Shown piece by piece: positions 37,054-44,789 of a stretch of 64,000 bases of DNA. The notes beneath the pieces were generated by a model. The model did no database searches. It was not told where the DNA came from and saw only the letters and a program-made list of their open reading frames with translations. The stretch is from the NCBI RefSeq assembly GCF_014489635.1, contig NZ_CP060828.1, forward strand, positions 6,160,001-6,224,000, written 5' to 3'. How positions within the stretch are numbered: position 1 is the stretch's first letter; every line of letters starts with the position of its first letter. A program made the translations under genes and the position numbers. The DNA is from Streptomyces roseirectus. Its GTDB lineage: Bacteria > Actinomycetota > Actinomycetes > Streptomycetales > Streptomycetaceae.

Positions 37054-38973
37054 ATGGGCGTACGCAGGGATCTCAGGCGAGCCAAGCAGCGCACCGACCT
37101 CGCGGCCCGTACCGCCCTGGACCTGGTCCGGGACGAGCACGGCACGGTCCGCGAGGCCCGCGTCCCCTCGCTCACCGCCCCCCTGACCACCGGCAGCGTC
37201 GCCGACCTCCCGTACCGGAACGCCACCGAGGCCCCGGCCGACGTCATCCTCAAACGCCGTGACCCCGACGGGACTTGGCGCCCGATCACGGCCGCCGAGT
37301 TCGCCGCCGAGGTCACCGCCGTCGCCAAGGGCCTGATCGCCGCCGGCGTCGAACCGGGCGCCCGCGTCGCGGTCATGTCCCGCACCCGGTACGAGTGGAC
37401 CGTCCTCGACTTCGCGATCTGGGCGGCCGGCGGCGTCACCGTCCCCGTCTACGCCACCTCCTCCGCCGAACAGGTCGAGTGGATCGTCCGCGACTCCGGC
37501 GCCCGGCACGTCATCACCGAGAACCCCGCCAACACCGCCACCGTCGTCGAGGCCACGGCCGCCCACGAACCGAAACTCTGGGAACTCGACGCCGGAGCCC
37601 TCGCCGACCTGAGGAACCTCGGCCGCGAGGTGGACGACGACGAGGTCACCAGGCGCCGCAAGGAACTCACCCCCGACGCCACCGCGACCATCTGCTACAC
37701 CTCAGGTACTACGGGTCGCCCCAAGGGATGCGTCCTCACCCACACCAACCTCCACGAGGAGGCGGGCAACGTCCTCGAACTCCTCCACCCCGTCTTCAAG
37801 GCCGTCACCGGCCGCACCGCCTCCACCCTCCTCTTCCTGCCGCTCGCCCACATCATGGGCCGCGTCCTGCAGATCGCCTGCCTCACCGGCCGCATCGAGG
37901 TCGGCCACTTCCCGAGCGTCAAACCCGACGAACTCCGGCCCGCCCTCAAGGAGTTCAGGCCCACCTTCATCGTCGGCGTCCCTTACCTCTTCGAGCGCAT
38001 CCACGACACCGGCCGCGCCACCGCCGAGAAGATCGGCCGGGGCGCCTCCTTCGACCGCGCCGAACGCATCGGCGTCCGCTTCGCCGAGCAGTACCTCGCC
38101 CACTTCCTGGGGCAGACCCCCAAGGGTCCCGGCCTCAAGCTGTACGCCGCCTGGGCCCTGTACGACGTCCTCGTCTACCGCCGCATCCGCAAGGAGCTCG
38201 GCGGCCGGCTCAACTACGCGATCAGCGGCGGCAGTCCGCTCGACCGCACCCTGAACCTCTTCTTCCAGGCCGCCGGCATCATCGTCTACGAGGGCTACGG
38301 GCTCACCGAGACGACGGCCGCCGCGACCATGATCCCGCCGCTGGAACCGCGCCCCGGCACGGTCGGCCGCCCGGTCCCCGGCACCGCGATCCGCATCGCC
38401 GACGACGGCGAGGTCCTGATCAGGGGCGGCGCCGTCTTCCCCGCCTACTGGAACAACCCCGAGGCCACGCAGCAGGTCCTCAAGGGCGGCTGGTTCGAGA
38501 CCGGCGACCTCGGCGCGCTCGACGACGACGGCTACCTCACCATCACCGGCCGCAAGAAGGACCTCCTCGTCACCTCCGGCGGCAAGAACGTCTCCCCGGC
38601 CGTCCTGGAGGACCGCCTGCGCAGCCGCAGCCCCGTCGGCCAGTGCCTCGTCGTCGGCGACAACCGCGCCTTCATCGCCGCCCTCATCACCCTCGACCCC
38701 GACGCGATCGCCCACTGGCTCGCCGTCCGGGGGCTCCCCGCCGACACCCCCTTCACCGAACTCGCCGCCGACCCCAGCCTGCGCGAGACCGTCCAAGCGG
38801 CCGTCGACTACGCCAACCAGGCCGTCTCCCGCGCCGAGTCCATCCGCGCGTTCACCCTGGTGGACGGCGAGTTCACCGAGGCCAACGGCATGCTCACCCC
38901 GTCCCTGAAGGTCAAGCGGGACGTCGTCACCCGCGCCTACGCCGAACAGATCGAGGCGATCTACCGCAAGTAG
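37054..38973 (+). CDS. Long-chain fatty-acid-CoA ligase (AMP-forming)
   Basis: A 639-residue FadD15-like adenylating enzyme that activates fatty acids to acyl-CoA with ATP. It has the AMP-binding loop YTSGTTGRPKG (near residue 217), YEGYGLTETTAAATM (near 412), GWFETGDLG and GRKKDLLVTSGGKNVSP (near 508) with the hinge lysine. A GGGGAG site precedes the ATG. It stands alone after the permease gene (about 110-bp gap) and is followed by a strong terminator. One copy of GTACTACGGG lies in its AMP-binding loop codons. Confidence 0.92.
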   Translation: MGVRRDLRRAKQRTDLAARTALDLVRDEHGTVREARVPSLTAPLTTGSVADLPYRNATEAPADVILKRRDPDGTWRPITAAEFAAEVTAVAKGLIAAGVEPGARVAVMSRTRYEWTVLDFAIWAAGGVTVPVYATSSAEQVEWIVRDSGARHVITENPANTATVVEATAAHEPKLWELDAGALADLRNLGREVDDDEVTRRRKELTPDATATICYTSGTTGRPKGCVLTHTNLHEEAGNVLELLHPVFKAVTGRTASTLLFLPLAHIMGRVLQIACLTGRIEVGHFPSVKPDELRPALKEFRPTFIVGVPYLFERIHDTGRATAEKIGRGASFDRAERIGVRFAEQYLAHFLGQTPKGPGLKLYAAWALYDVLVYRRIRKELGGRLNYAISGGSPLDRTLNLFFQAAGIIVYEGYGLTETTAAATMIPPLEPRPGTVGRPVPGTAIRIADDGEVLIRGGAVFPAYWNNPEATQQVLKGGWFETGDLGALDDDGYLTITGRKKDLLVTSGGKNVSPAVLEDRLRSRSPVGQCLVVGDNRAFIAALITLDPDAIAHWLAVRGLPADTPFTELAADPSLRETVQAAVDYANQAVSRAESIRAFTLVDGEFTEANGMLTPSLKVKRDVVTRAYAEQIEAIYRK

Positions 38974-38999
38974 CCGTCCAGCGGCCGGACATGACGGAC

Positions 39000-39030
39000 G
39001 GCGGGTCACCGGGGAAACCGGTGACCCGCC
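39000..39030. terminator. Bidirectional terminator
   Basis: GGCGGGTCACCGG (39000-39012) pairs perfectly with CCGGTGACCCGCC (39018-39030) around GGAAA. It separates the acyl-CoA ligase from the convergent rodlin gene. Confidence 0.87.
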
Positions 39031-39052
39031 GTACGACGGGGAGCGGGACGGC

Positions 39053-39460
39053 TCAGCCGTTGGCCGCGCCGTTGCCCGACAGGGCGGAGATGTCGTCCAG
39101 GATGTGCGACAGCGGCTCGTCGCCCTTGGCCTGCGTCGAGTTCTCCACGCACTGCTGGTTCTGCGGCGCCGACAGGACGTTGATGTCCTGGACCGCGATC
39201 GGCACGAGGCCGACGATCGAACCGGCGTTGAGCTTGGCCGGCAGACCGATGCAGGGCTTGTTCAGCGAACCCTGGACCAGCGAGAGCTGCGGGCTCATGT
39301 CGCCGAAGGTGGCGGAGTTGCCGAACTCCTGCGAGGCGCCGTTGCCGCTGGCGGAGGTGGTGCCGCTGTCGTCACCGATGGCCAGCGCCTGGGGCGCGGC
39401 ACCGGCCGCGATACCGGCTACGGAAGCGGCTACAGCGGCGGTTGCCCACAGCTTCTTCAT
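39053..39460 (-). CDS. Rodlin (third copy)
   Basis: A 135-residue secreted rodlin. Rodlins organise chaplin fibrils into the paired rodlet layer on aerial hyphae and spores. The signal peptide ends at ALA-IG (residue 27). The mature part has the family blocks [44 protein letters not shown], and [16 protein letters not shown]. Two cysteines (PCIG, QQCV) are conserved in all three copies here. It is much closer to the copy at 40733 than to that at 41356. S. coelicolor has two rodlins as I recall, so this is extra. A BldN-like promoter pattern lies upstream. Confidence 0.95.
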   Translation of the reverse strand: MKKLWATAAVAASVAGIAAGAAPQALAIGDDSGTTSASGNGASQEFGNSATFGDMSPQLSLVQGSLNKPCIGLPAKLNAGSIVGLVPIAVQDINVLSAPQNQQCVENSTQAKGDEPLSHILDDISALSGNGAANG

Positions 39461-39511
39461 GGTTCTTGTTCCCTTCGAAAAGCGGACTCCGGGGGAGGAG
39501 CTGCATGACCG

Positions 39512-39540
39512 AGAACGGCCCGCCCCGGCCCGAGGTTGCG
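39512..39540 (-). promoter_or_regulatory. Sigma-BldN-like promoter upstream of third rodlin
   Basis: On the minus strand CGCAAC (39540-39535), a 17-bp spacer and CGTTCT (39517-39512) resemble the sigma-BldN consensus as I recall it (CGTAAC, 16 bp, CGTTGA). BldN controls chaplin and rodlin genes in Streptomyces. Confidence 0.45.
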
Positions 39541-39583
39541 CAAGTTGCCCCGTTCGGACCAGCGCGCACCCCGCCGCGCGCCG

Positions 39584-40639
39584 CTACCGGCAGGCGTACG
39601 CGCTCCCGCGCACCGGCACCGGCGCCCCCACCGGACTCGGCGGGTCCTTCGGCCGGGGATTGGCCCGCTTCACCACCAGCGGCTGATCCTTGGCGAGCTT
39701 CCCGAACACCGCCCGCGCCTTCTTCCCGTCCCACGCGAGCGTCGAACCGACGTCCCCGCGCACGGGGTTGAAGCCGGCGATCGGCACGGTCGTGAACTCC
39801 GTCGCGCTCACCGTCACCTTGCGCAACTCACCGGCGAGCCGCACGAGTTCGACGGCCGTGAACCCCTGCGGCCCCGAACCAAGCAACGTCCGCGCCCACT
39901 TGACCGTCCGCACCGGATCAGCGAGCAGCCCGCGCGCACTCAGCCCTCTCAACGCCTGGACCAGGAAACGCTGTTGACGCTGGATACGGCCGAGGTCGGC
40001 GCTGCCGTCGACGTGCCGCGAGCGCACGTACTGGAGCGCGGGCCCGCCCTTCAGCCGGTGCTTGCCGGGGCGCAGGTCGAGCTTCGTCGTGCGGTCCCGC
40101 AGCCGCCGGGGCGTGCACACCTCGACGCCGCCGACCTGGTTCACGGTGTCCATGAAGCGCCGGAAGTCCACCTGGAGGTACTTGTCGATCTTCACGCCGG
40201 TCATCGCCGACACCGTCTTCACCGCCAGCTCCGGACCGCCCTCCTGGTAGGCGGAGTTGAGCTTGGCGGGGTGCGCGCGGCGGGTGCGGCCGGCGTCGTC
40301 CCGGTACGTCGGGACCGTCGCGAGGGAGTCGCGGGGCAGACCGACGACGCTGACCCGGTCCCGGCGGGCCGAGAAGTGGACCAGCATCATCGAGTCGGAG
40401 CAGCCGCAGGGCTCGCCGCCCGCGTGGAAGCGCCGCTTCTCGGCGGTCGTGATGGTGTCCCGCTCGTCGGTGCCCAGCACCAGGACGTTCAGGGGACGCC
40501 GGGGCGCGGAGTGGGCTGCGGGGAGGGCGGCGCCGGTGAGGAGGGCGCCCGCCGTGGTGAGGACGACGGCGGGCAGGACCGACCGCCGTGACAAAAGGTT
40601 TCTCTTGGCTCTGTGTCTGTCGCTCGTCACGCCGCGCAC
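39584..40639 (-). CDS. LytR-CpsA-Psr (LCP) family protein
   Basis: A 351-residue exported enzyme of the LCP family, which attaches wall glycopolymers from lipid carriers to peptidoglycan. Residues about 14-45 form a membrane anchor/signal (RSVLPAVVLTTAGALLTGAALPAAHSA). The catalytic domain shows LNVLVLGTDERD, DSMMLVHFSARRDRVSVVGLPRDSLA (pocket arginine), KLNSAYQEGG, VDFRRFMDTVNQVGGVEVCTP, and LQYVRSRHVDGSADLGRIQRQQRFL. The likely start is GTG at 40639; a GTG three codons later is also possible. It sits between two near-identical rodlin genes, which suggests a role in fixing surface material during aerial growth, but that is inference. Confidence 0.9.
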   Translation of the reverse strand: MRGVTSDRHRAKRNLLSRRSVLPAVVLTTAGALLTGAALPAAHSAPRRPLNVLVLGTDERDTITTAEKRRFHAGGEPCGCSDSMMLVHFSARRDRVSVVGLPRDSLATVPTYRDDAGRTRRAHPAKLNSAYQEGGPELAVKTVSAMTGVKIDKYLQVDFRRFMDTVNQVGGVEVCTPRRLRDRTTKLDLRPGKHRLKGGPALQYVRSRHVDGSADLGRIQRQQRFLVQALRGLSARGLLADPVRTVKWARTLLGSGPQGFTAVELVRLAGELRKVTVSATEFTTVPIAGFNPVRGDVGSTLAWDGKKARAVFGKLAKDQPLVVKRANPRPKDPPSPVGAPVPVRGSAYACR

Positions 40640-40732
40640 GGTAAACGGAACGGGCCGCCGGAAGACCGGCGGCCCGCTGCGACGGGGCGGAAATCAGCCC
40701 CTGGGCTCAGCGAGGTGAACCCGTTCGACGGC

Positions 40733-41134
40733 TCAGTGGTTGGCCGCGCCGTTGCCCGCGAGGACCGAGATGTCGTCGAGGATGTGCGACAGCGGCTCGT
40801 CGCCCTTGGCCTGCGTCGAGTTCTCGACACACTGCTGGTTCTGCGGCGAGGACAGGACGTTGATGTCCTGGACCGCGATCGGCACGAGGCCCACGATCGA
40901 ACCGGCGTTGACCTTGGCCGGCAGACCGATGCAGGGCTTGTTGAGCGAGCCCTGGATGAGCGCCATCTGCGGGCTCATGTTGCCGTAGGTCGCCGAGTTG
41001 CCGAACGACTGGGAAGCGCCGTTGCCGCTCGCGGAGGTGGTGCCGTGGTCGTTGCCGATGGCGAGGGCCGGGCCGGCGCCCGCGCCGACGACGGACGCGG
41101 CGACAGCGGCAGCGGCGAGTACCTTCTTGATCAC
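40733..41134 (-). CDS. rdlA: Rodlin
   Basis: A 133-residue secreted rodlin with a signal peptide ending at ALA-IG and the same blocks as the copy at 39053 ([43 protein letters not shown]). GTG at 41134 is used because the next in-frame start upstream adds 27 residues before a good signal peptide. It is divergent from the rodlin at 41356, as I recall for rdlA/rdlB in S. coelicolor, so the rdlA label is by position and could equally be exchanged with rdlB. Confidence 0.93.
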   Translation of the reverse strand: MIKKVLAAAAVAASVVGAGAGPALAIGNDHGTTSASGNGASQSFGNSATYGNMSPQMALIQGSLNKPCIGLPAKVNAGSIVGLVPIAVQDINVLSSPQNQQCVENSTQAKGDEPLSHILDDISVLAGNGAANH

Positions 41135-41267
41135 GTGAATAAGTCCCTTCTGGAGAAACCCCGTCCACCGGAGCGTGCTGATCAACCGACGAAGGGGCCC
41201 GACGGTTTCCCCCATTCACCCGTACGGCCCAAGCTCGGCGTGTCGCGGAACCGATCGGGTGAAGGGC

Positions 41268-41295
41268 CGCAACCAATTCCCGTGCCCGCTGTTGT
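41268..41295 (+). promoter_or_regulatory. Sigma-BldN-like promoter of rightward rodlin
   Basis: CGCAAC (41268-41273), a 16-bp spacer, and TGTTGT (41290-41295) resemble the BldN consensus and lie 60 bp before the ATG. In the same divergent region a weaker leftward pattern, GGAAAC-17 bp-GGTTGA, is present before the other rodlin. Confidence 0.5.
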
Positions 41296-41355
41296 GTCGG
41301 GGGCAGGCACAAGGTCCTGGCCGACGGCCGGGATCGGGAAAGAGAAGAGAGCGAA

Positions 41356-41766
41356 ATGCTGAAGAAGGCAATGGCCGTGGCGGCGGTAGCCGCGTCCGTC
41401 GTCGGCGCGAGCGCGGCGGTGGCCCCCCAGGCGCTTGCCATCGGGGACGACAGCGGGACCACCTCCGCCAGCGGCAACGGCGCGCACTCCAAGTTCGGCA
41501 ACTCGGTGACCAAGGGCGACATGAGCCCCCAGGCCACCCTGGTCCAGGGCTCGGTCAACAAGCTCTGCGCCGGCGTGCCGCTCAAGGCCAACGTGGGCTC
41601 CGTCGTCGGCGTGGTGCCGATCGCCGTCCAGGACATCCCGATCCTGTCGGCGCCGCAGAACCAGCAGTGCGTCGAGAACTCGACCCAGGCCAAGGGCGAC
41701 GAGCCGCTGTCGCACATCCTCAGCGACATCTCCGCGCTGTCGGGCAACGGCGTCTCCAACGGCTGA
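41356..41766 (+). CDS. rdlB: Rodlin
   Basis: A 136-residue secreted rodlin. The signal peptide ends at ALA-IG. The mature sequence keeps [44 protein letters not shown] and [16 protein letters not shown] but differs from the other two in the central part ([29 protein letters not shown]). It is therefore the divergent paralogue, consistent with rdlA and rdlB being distinct partners in the fibril layer. AGAGAAG-type site upstream. The symbol is by position relative to its divergent neighbour. Confidence 0.93.
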   Translation: MLKKAMAVAAVAASVVGASAAVAPQALAIGDDSGTTSASGNGAHSKFGNSVTKGDMSPQATLVQGSVNKLCAGVPLKANVGSVVGVVPIAVQDIPILSAPQNQQCVENSTQAKGDEPLSHILSDISALSGNGVSNG

Positions 41767-42014
41767 CGTCCGCCGGTGTGTCGCGTCCGGGCGGTCCGTT
41801 TCTGTGTGCGGGCCGTCCGGGCGTTTTTCTGTGACACGCCGTCAATTCGCTTTACTTGTCTGCGAAGAATCGTTCTGTCACTCCGAAGTGCTGATTATAT
41901 GAATGCGTTCGAGTGAATTCCCGTTCGGCCCATGTTGCTCAGTTTCTTTCGCTGTCTATCTCTCGTTTGCAGCCTGTAGGTCATGGGAGGCATGACCACG
42001 GAGAAGGGAAAGAC

Positions 42015-42242
42015 ATGAAGAAGAGCGCTGCCGTCATCGCGGGCCTGGTACTGGCGCTGGGCGGGGCGGCCCCGGCCTTCGCGGACGCGGGCGCCGAGGG
42101 TGCGGCCATCGGCTCGCCGGGTGTCCTGTCCGGCAACGTCGTCCAGATCCCGGTCCACGTCCCGGTCAACGTCTGCGGCAACACCGTCAACGTGATCGCG
42201 GCCCTGAACCCGGCGTTCGGCAACACCTGCGTCAACGACTGA
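42015..42242 (+). CDS. chpD: Short chaplin
   Basis: A 75-residue short chaplin: signal peptide ending at AFA (residue 23), then one chaplin domain with GSPGVLSGNVVQIPVHVPVNVCGNTVNVI and the C-terminal ALNPAFGNTCVND. The two cysteines form the usual disulfide. Chaplins self-assemble into amphipathic amyloid fibrils that let hyphae leave the water surface. ATG at 42015 with GAGAAGGGAAAG before it; longer upstream frames lack a signal peptide. The name chpD is by position near the rodlins and the long chaplin, from memory of S. coelicolor. Confidence 0.93.
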   Translation: MKKSAAVIAGLVLALGGAAPAFADAGAEGAAIGSPGVLSGNVVQIPVHVPVNVCGNTVNVIAALNPAFGNTCVND

Positions 42243-42274
42243 CGTATCCGTCACACCAGGCTGAACGGCTTGGT

Positions 42275-42322
42275 CGAAGGCCGGCCTTGGACACCTGCCC
42301 AACGTTCCGAGGCCGGCCTTCG
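42275..42322 (+). terminator. Terminator of short chaplin gene
   Basis: CGAAGGCCGGCCT (42275-42287) pairs perfectly with AGGCCGGCCTTCG (42310-42322), about 33 bp after the chaplin stop. Confidence 0.8.
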
Positions 42323-42411
42323 GCTCTCCATCGCCCAGTCGTGGCAGTCGCCGAGCGTCCGTTCACGCCGAGTCCAGCATTCATGGCAGTTCGAGCAGGA
42401 AGACAACGAGA

Positions 42412-43383
42412 TTGCGACAGACCCTGAGCAGGGGAATGGTCGTGGCCGCCGCCGCGACGAGCATTCTGTCCCTGTGCGGCAGCCCGGCGTTCGCCGACTC
42501 GCACACCACCGGCACCGCGGCCGGTTCGCCCGGCGTCCTGTCCGGCAACAACGTCGAGGTTCCCGTCGACGTGCCGGTCAACGCCTGCGGCAACACCGTC
42601 GACGCGGCCTCCGGGCTCAACCCGACCTTCGGCAACTCCTGCGCGCACCAGTCGGTGACGCCGGAGTCGTACGGGGGGTACGGGACGTACGGAGGGGATG
42701 ACGACGAGTCGTACGGGTCCTACGGGTCGTACGGGGGGTCCTACGGGTCGTACGGGTCCTACGGGGACGACGATCACGAGTCCTCGTCCGGTGACTCCGG
42801 TGGCTCGGACGGCCCCGGGTACGGCGGAGAGACCGAGACGCCGGACCAGCCGCCCACGGGTGACGACCAGCCCCCGACCGGTGACGACCAGCCTCCGGGG
42901 GGTGTCTGCGAGAGCCCCGGGGACGTGATCGACGTACCGGGCTCCAACGGGGAGACGTGCGAGCAGCCGCCGACGGGCGATGACCAGCCGCCCACGGGTG
43001 ACGATCAGCCGCCGACGGGCGATGACCAGCCCCCGACCGGTGACGATCAGCCGCCGACGGGCGATGACCAGCCCCCGACCGGTGACGATCAGCCCCCGAC
43101 CGGCGATGACCAGCCCCCCACGGGTGACGATCAGCCGCCGACGGGCGATGACCAGCCGCCGACCGGTGATGACCAGCCCCCCACGGGCAACGACCAGCCG
43201 CCGACGGGCAACGACCAGCCGCCCACCGGCAACGACCAACCCCCCACGGGCAACGACTCCCCGCCGCCCACCCTGGCCCACACCGGTACGGGCGATCTGC
43301 TCGCCGCCGCGGGCTTCAGCGCCGCGATGATCGCGGGCGGTGCCGTGCTCTACCGACGTGGCAGGGCCCAGACCCGTCGGTGA
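42412..43383 (+). CDS. chpA: Long chaplin with sortase signal and Pro/Asp repeat linker
   Basis: A 323-residue wall-anchored chaplin. A signal peptide ends at AFA (residue 28). One chaplin domain follows (SPGVLSGNNVEVPVDVPVNACGNTV, then LNPTFGNSC), then a Tyr/Gly/Ser linker (YGSYGSYG), a long run of 7-residue QPPTG(D/N)D repeats, and a sortase signal LAHTG with hydrophobic helix and Arg tail (near 290-323). Long chaplins in S. coelicolor have two chaplin domains as I recall; here only one is recognisable. A two-cysteine segment (GVCESPGDVIDVPGSNGETC) interrupts the repeats. The start appears to be TTG at 42412 behind AGGAAG. The symbol is by position. Confidence 0.88.
   Translation: MRQTLSRGMVVAAAATSILSLCGSPAFADSHTTGTAAGSPGVLSGNNVEVPVDVPVNACGNTVDAASGLNPTFGNSCAHQSVTPESYGGYGTYGGDDDESYGSYGSYGGSYGSYGSYGDDDHESSSGDSGGSDGPGYGGETETPDQPPTGDDQPPTGDDQPPGGVCESPGDVIDVPGSNGETCEQPPTGDDQPPTGDDQPPTGDDQPPTGDDQPPTGDDQPPTGDDQPPTGDDQPPTGDDQPPTGDDQPPTGDDQPPTGNDQPPTGNDQPPTGNDQPPTGNDSPPPTLAHTGTGDLLAAAGFSAAMIAGGAVLYRRGRAQTRR
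42964..43257 (+). repeat. 14 tandem 21-bp coding repeats in the long chaplin gene
   Basis: Exactly 294 bp encode 14 copies of a seven-residue unit: ten QPPTGDD and four QPPTGND at the 3' end. Neighbouring copies alternate between GGCGATGAC and GGTGACGAT codons, which suggests the unit was amplified as a pair (42 bp). The run makes an extended, negatively charged spacer between the chaplin domain and the wall anchor. Confidence 0.9.
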
Positions 43384-43461
43384 CACGGACCCCGGGTCCG
43401 AACAACTCCGCACACCCTGGTGCCGGACGCTCCGAGAAGCGGCCGGCACCCGTGCGTATGT

Positions 43462-43482
43462 GGGCCGGCTGACAACCGGCCC
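43462..43482. terminator. Hairpin between long chaplin and oxidoreductase genes
   Basis: GGGCCGG (43462-43468) pairs with CCGGCCC (43476-43482). It lies between two convergent genes. Confidence 0.6.
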
Positions 43483-43487
43483 CGGTA

Positions 43488-44789
43488 TCAACGCCGTACG
43501 GCGTCCACCGCACCCCGCTCACCACTGCGCCCCGGCGCCGGGACCGCCCCGCCGGGCACGCCCGTGCGCAGCCGGCGCCGTACGCCCCGGACGAGGGTGC
43601 CGGCGGTGAAGGTCGCGCCGTGCACGAAGCGCATCGCGGGGCCGAAGCCGGAGGCGGTGACGAGGCCGGCCAGGAAGAGGCCGGGGCAGGAGGACTCGAA
43701 CTCCCGGCCGACGGCAGGGGATCCGTCGGCCACGGCGGTCAGGGCGCCGCGCAACTCGGGGGAGAGCAGGGCGAGTCGGTCCCGGGTCGCCTTGAAACCG
43801 GTCGCGGCGATGACGTGGTCGGTCTCGACGGTCCGCGTCCTGCCGGAGGCGCCGGTGACCTCCAATCGGAGCTTGCCCGCATCGAGTTGGGCATCACCGG
43901 CGGCCCCGCGCGTCAACTCCCCCTCAACTGCCGTCACTTCATGCCCGAGCAGCACCTCCACTACCCCCTCCACCCGATCCCGGACCCACCAAGCCCCCGC
44001 CGGACCAAGGGCGTTGGCGGCGATCCGGGCGCGCGTCTCCTCCGGCAGGCGCCGGTACCAGCCGGCCCGCTCGGAGTAGAACCAGTTCCGCCAGCCGCAG
44101 CCGAGCCCGCTGTGCGGCGAGCGCAGCGACTGCCACCACGGACGCTCCCAGGGCGGCGGCACGTCGTTCCAGTCGAGGTGGTCCGCGCGGGCCAACACCC
44201 GGACCCGCGTGCCCTGTTCGGCCAGCAGCGCGGCCGTCTCCAGCGCCGCCTGGCCGCCGCCGACGACCGTCACGTCACGGCCCCGGAAGCGGTCGAGGTC
44301 GCTGTGGTGGCTGCTGTGGGAGACGAGGTCGGGGGAGACGCCGTGCAGGGCCGAGGGGATCTCCACGAACGGCATGACGCCGACCGCGAGGGCGACCGTC
44401 CGGGCGTGCACGGTCTCGCCGTCCTCGGTCACCGCCTCGAATCCGCCGACGCGCGGGGAGATGCGGACGATCGTGCGCTCGTCGACCTCGGGGACGGCGT
44501 TGCGGGCGAACCAGAGGCCGTAGTCGGCGAACACCTCCACCGGGATCGGCTCGCCGTGCCGCGCGGAGACGCCCCGGGTGTCGCAGTAGGCGTCGAGCCG
44601 CCAGCGGGCGGCCGGGTCGGACAGGTTGGACGCCCAGGGTTCGGACTTGAGGAACATGCCGCGCGGCATGTGGTCACGCCACGACGCCATCGGCCGCCCG
44701 AAGACGCGCAGGCTCAGCCCGGCGCCCGCCGCATGGGACGCGATGGACAGTCCGTACGGGCCCGCGCCCACCACCAGCAGGTCGAACAT
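43488..44789 (-). CDS. FAD-dependent oxidoreductase / flavin monooxygenase-like protein
   Basis: A 433-residue two-dinucleotide-fold flavoprotein. The FAD-binding site is VVGAGPYGLSIASHAAGAG (residues 6-24), the NAD(P)-binding site VTVVGGGQAALETAALLAEQG (near 167-187), and a late ATGFKATRD motif (near 350) marks this class. PrsW-like SHSSHHSDLDRFRG precedes the second site, typical of lysine/ornithine-N-monooxygenase-like proteins. The start at 44789 overlaps the ATP-grasp gene by ATGA. Substrate unknown; with the ATP-grasp partner it may modify an amino acid or surface glycan. Confidence 0.82.
   Translation of the reverse strand: MFDLLVVGAGPYGLSIASHAAGAGLSLRVFGRPMASWRDHMPRGMFLKSEPWASNLSDPAARWRLDAYCDTRGVSARHGEPIPVEVFADYGLWFARNAVPEVDERTIVRISPRVGGFEAVTEDGETVHARTVALAVGVMPFVEIPSALHGVSPDLVSHSSHHSDLDRFRGRDVTVVGGGQAALETAALLAEQGTRVRVLARADHLDWNDVPPPWERPWWQSLRSPHSGLGCGWRNWFYSERAGWYRRLPEETRARIAANALGPAGAWWVRDRVEGVVEVLLGHEVTAVEGELTRGAAGDAQLDAGKLRLEVTGASGRTRTVETDHVIAATGFKATRDRLALLSPELRGALTAVADGSPAVGREFESSCPGLFLAGLVTASGFGPAMRFVHGATFTAGTLVRGVRRRLRTGVPGGAVPAPGRSGERGAVDAVRR

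Noticed and set aside
42964..43257. CRISPR-like regular repeat
   Set aside because: The 21-bp repeats are contiguous, without spacers, and in frame in a chaplin gene.
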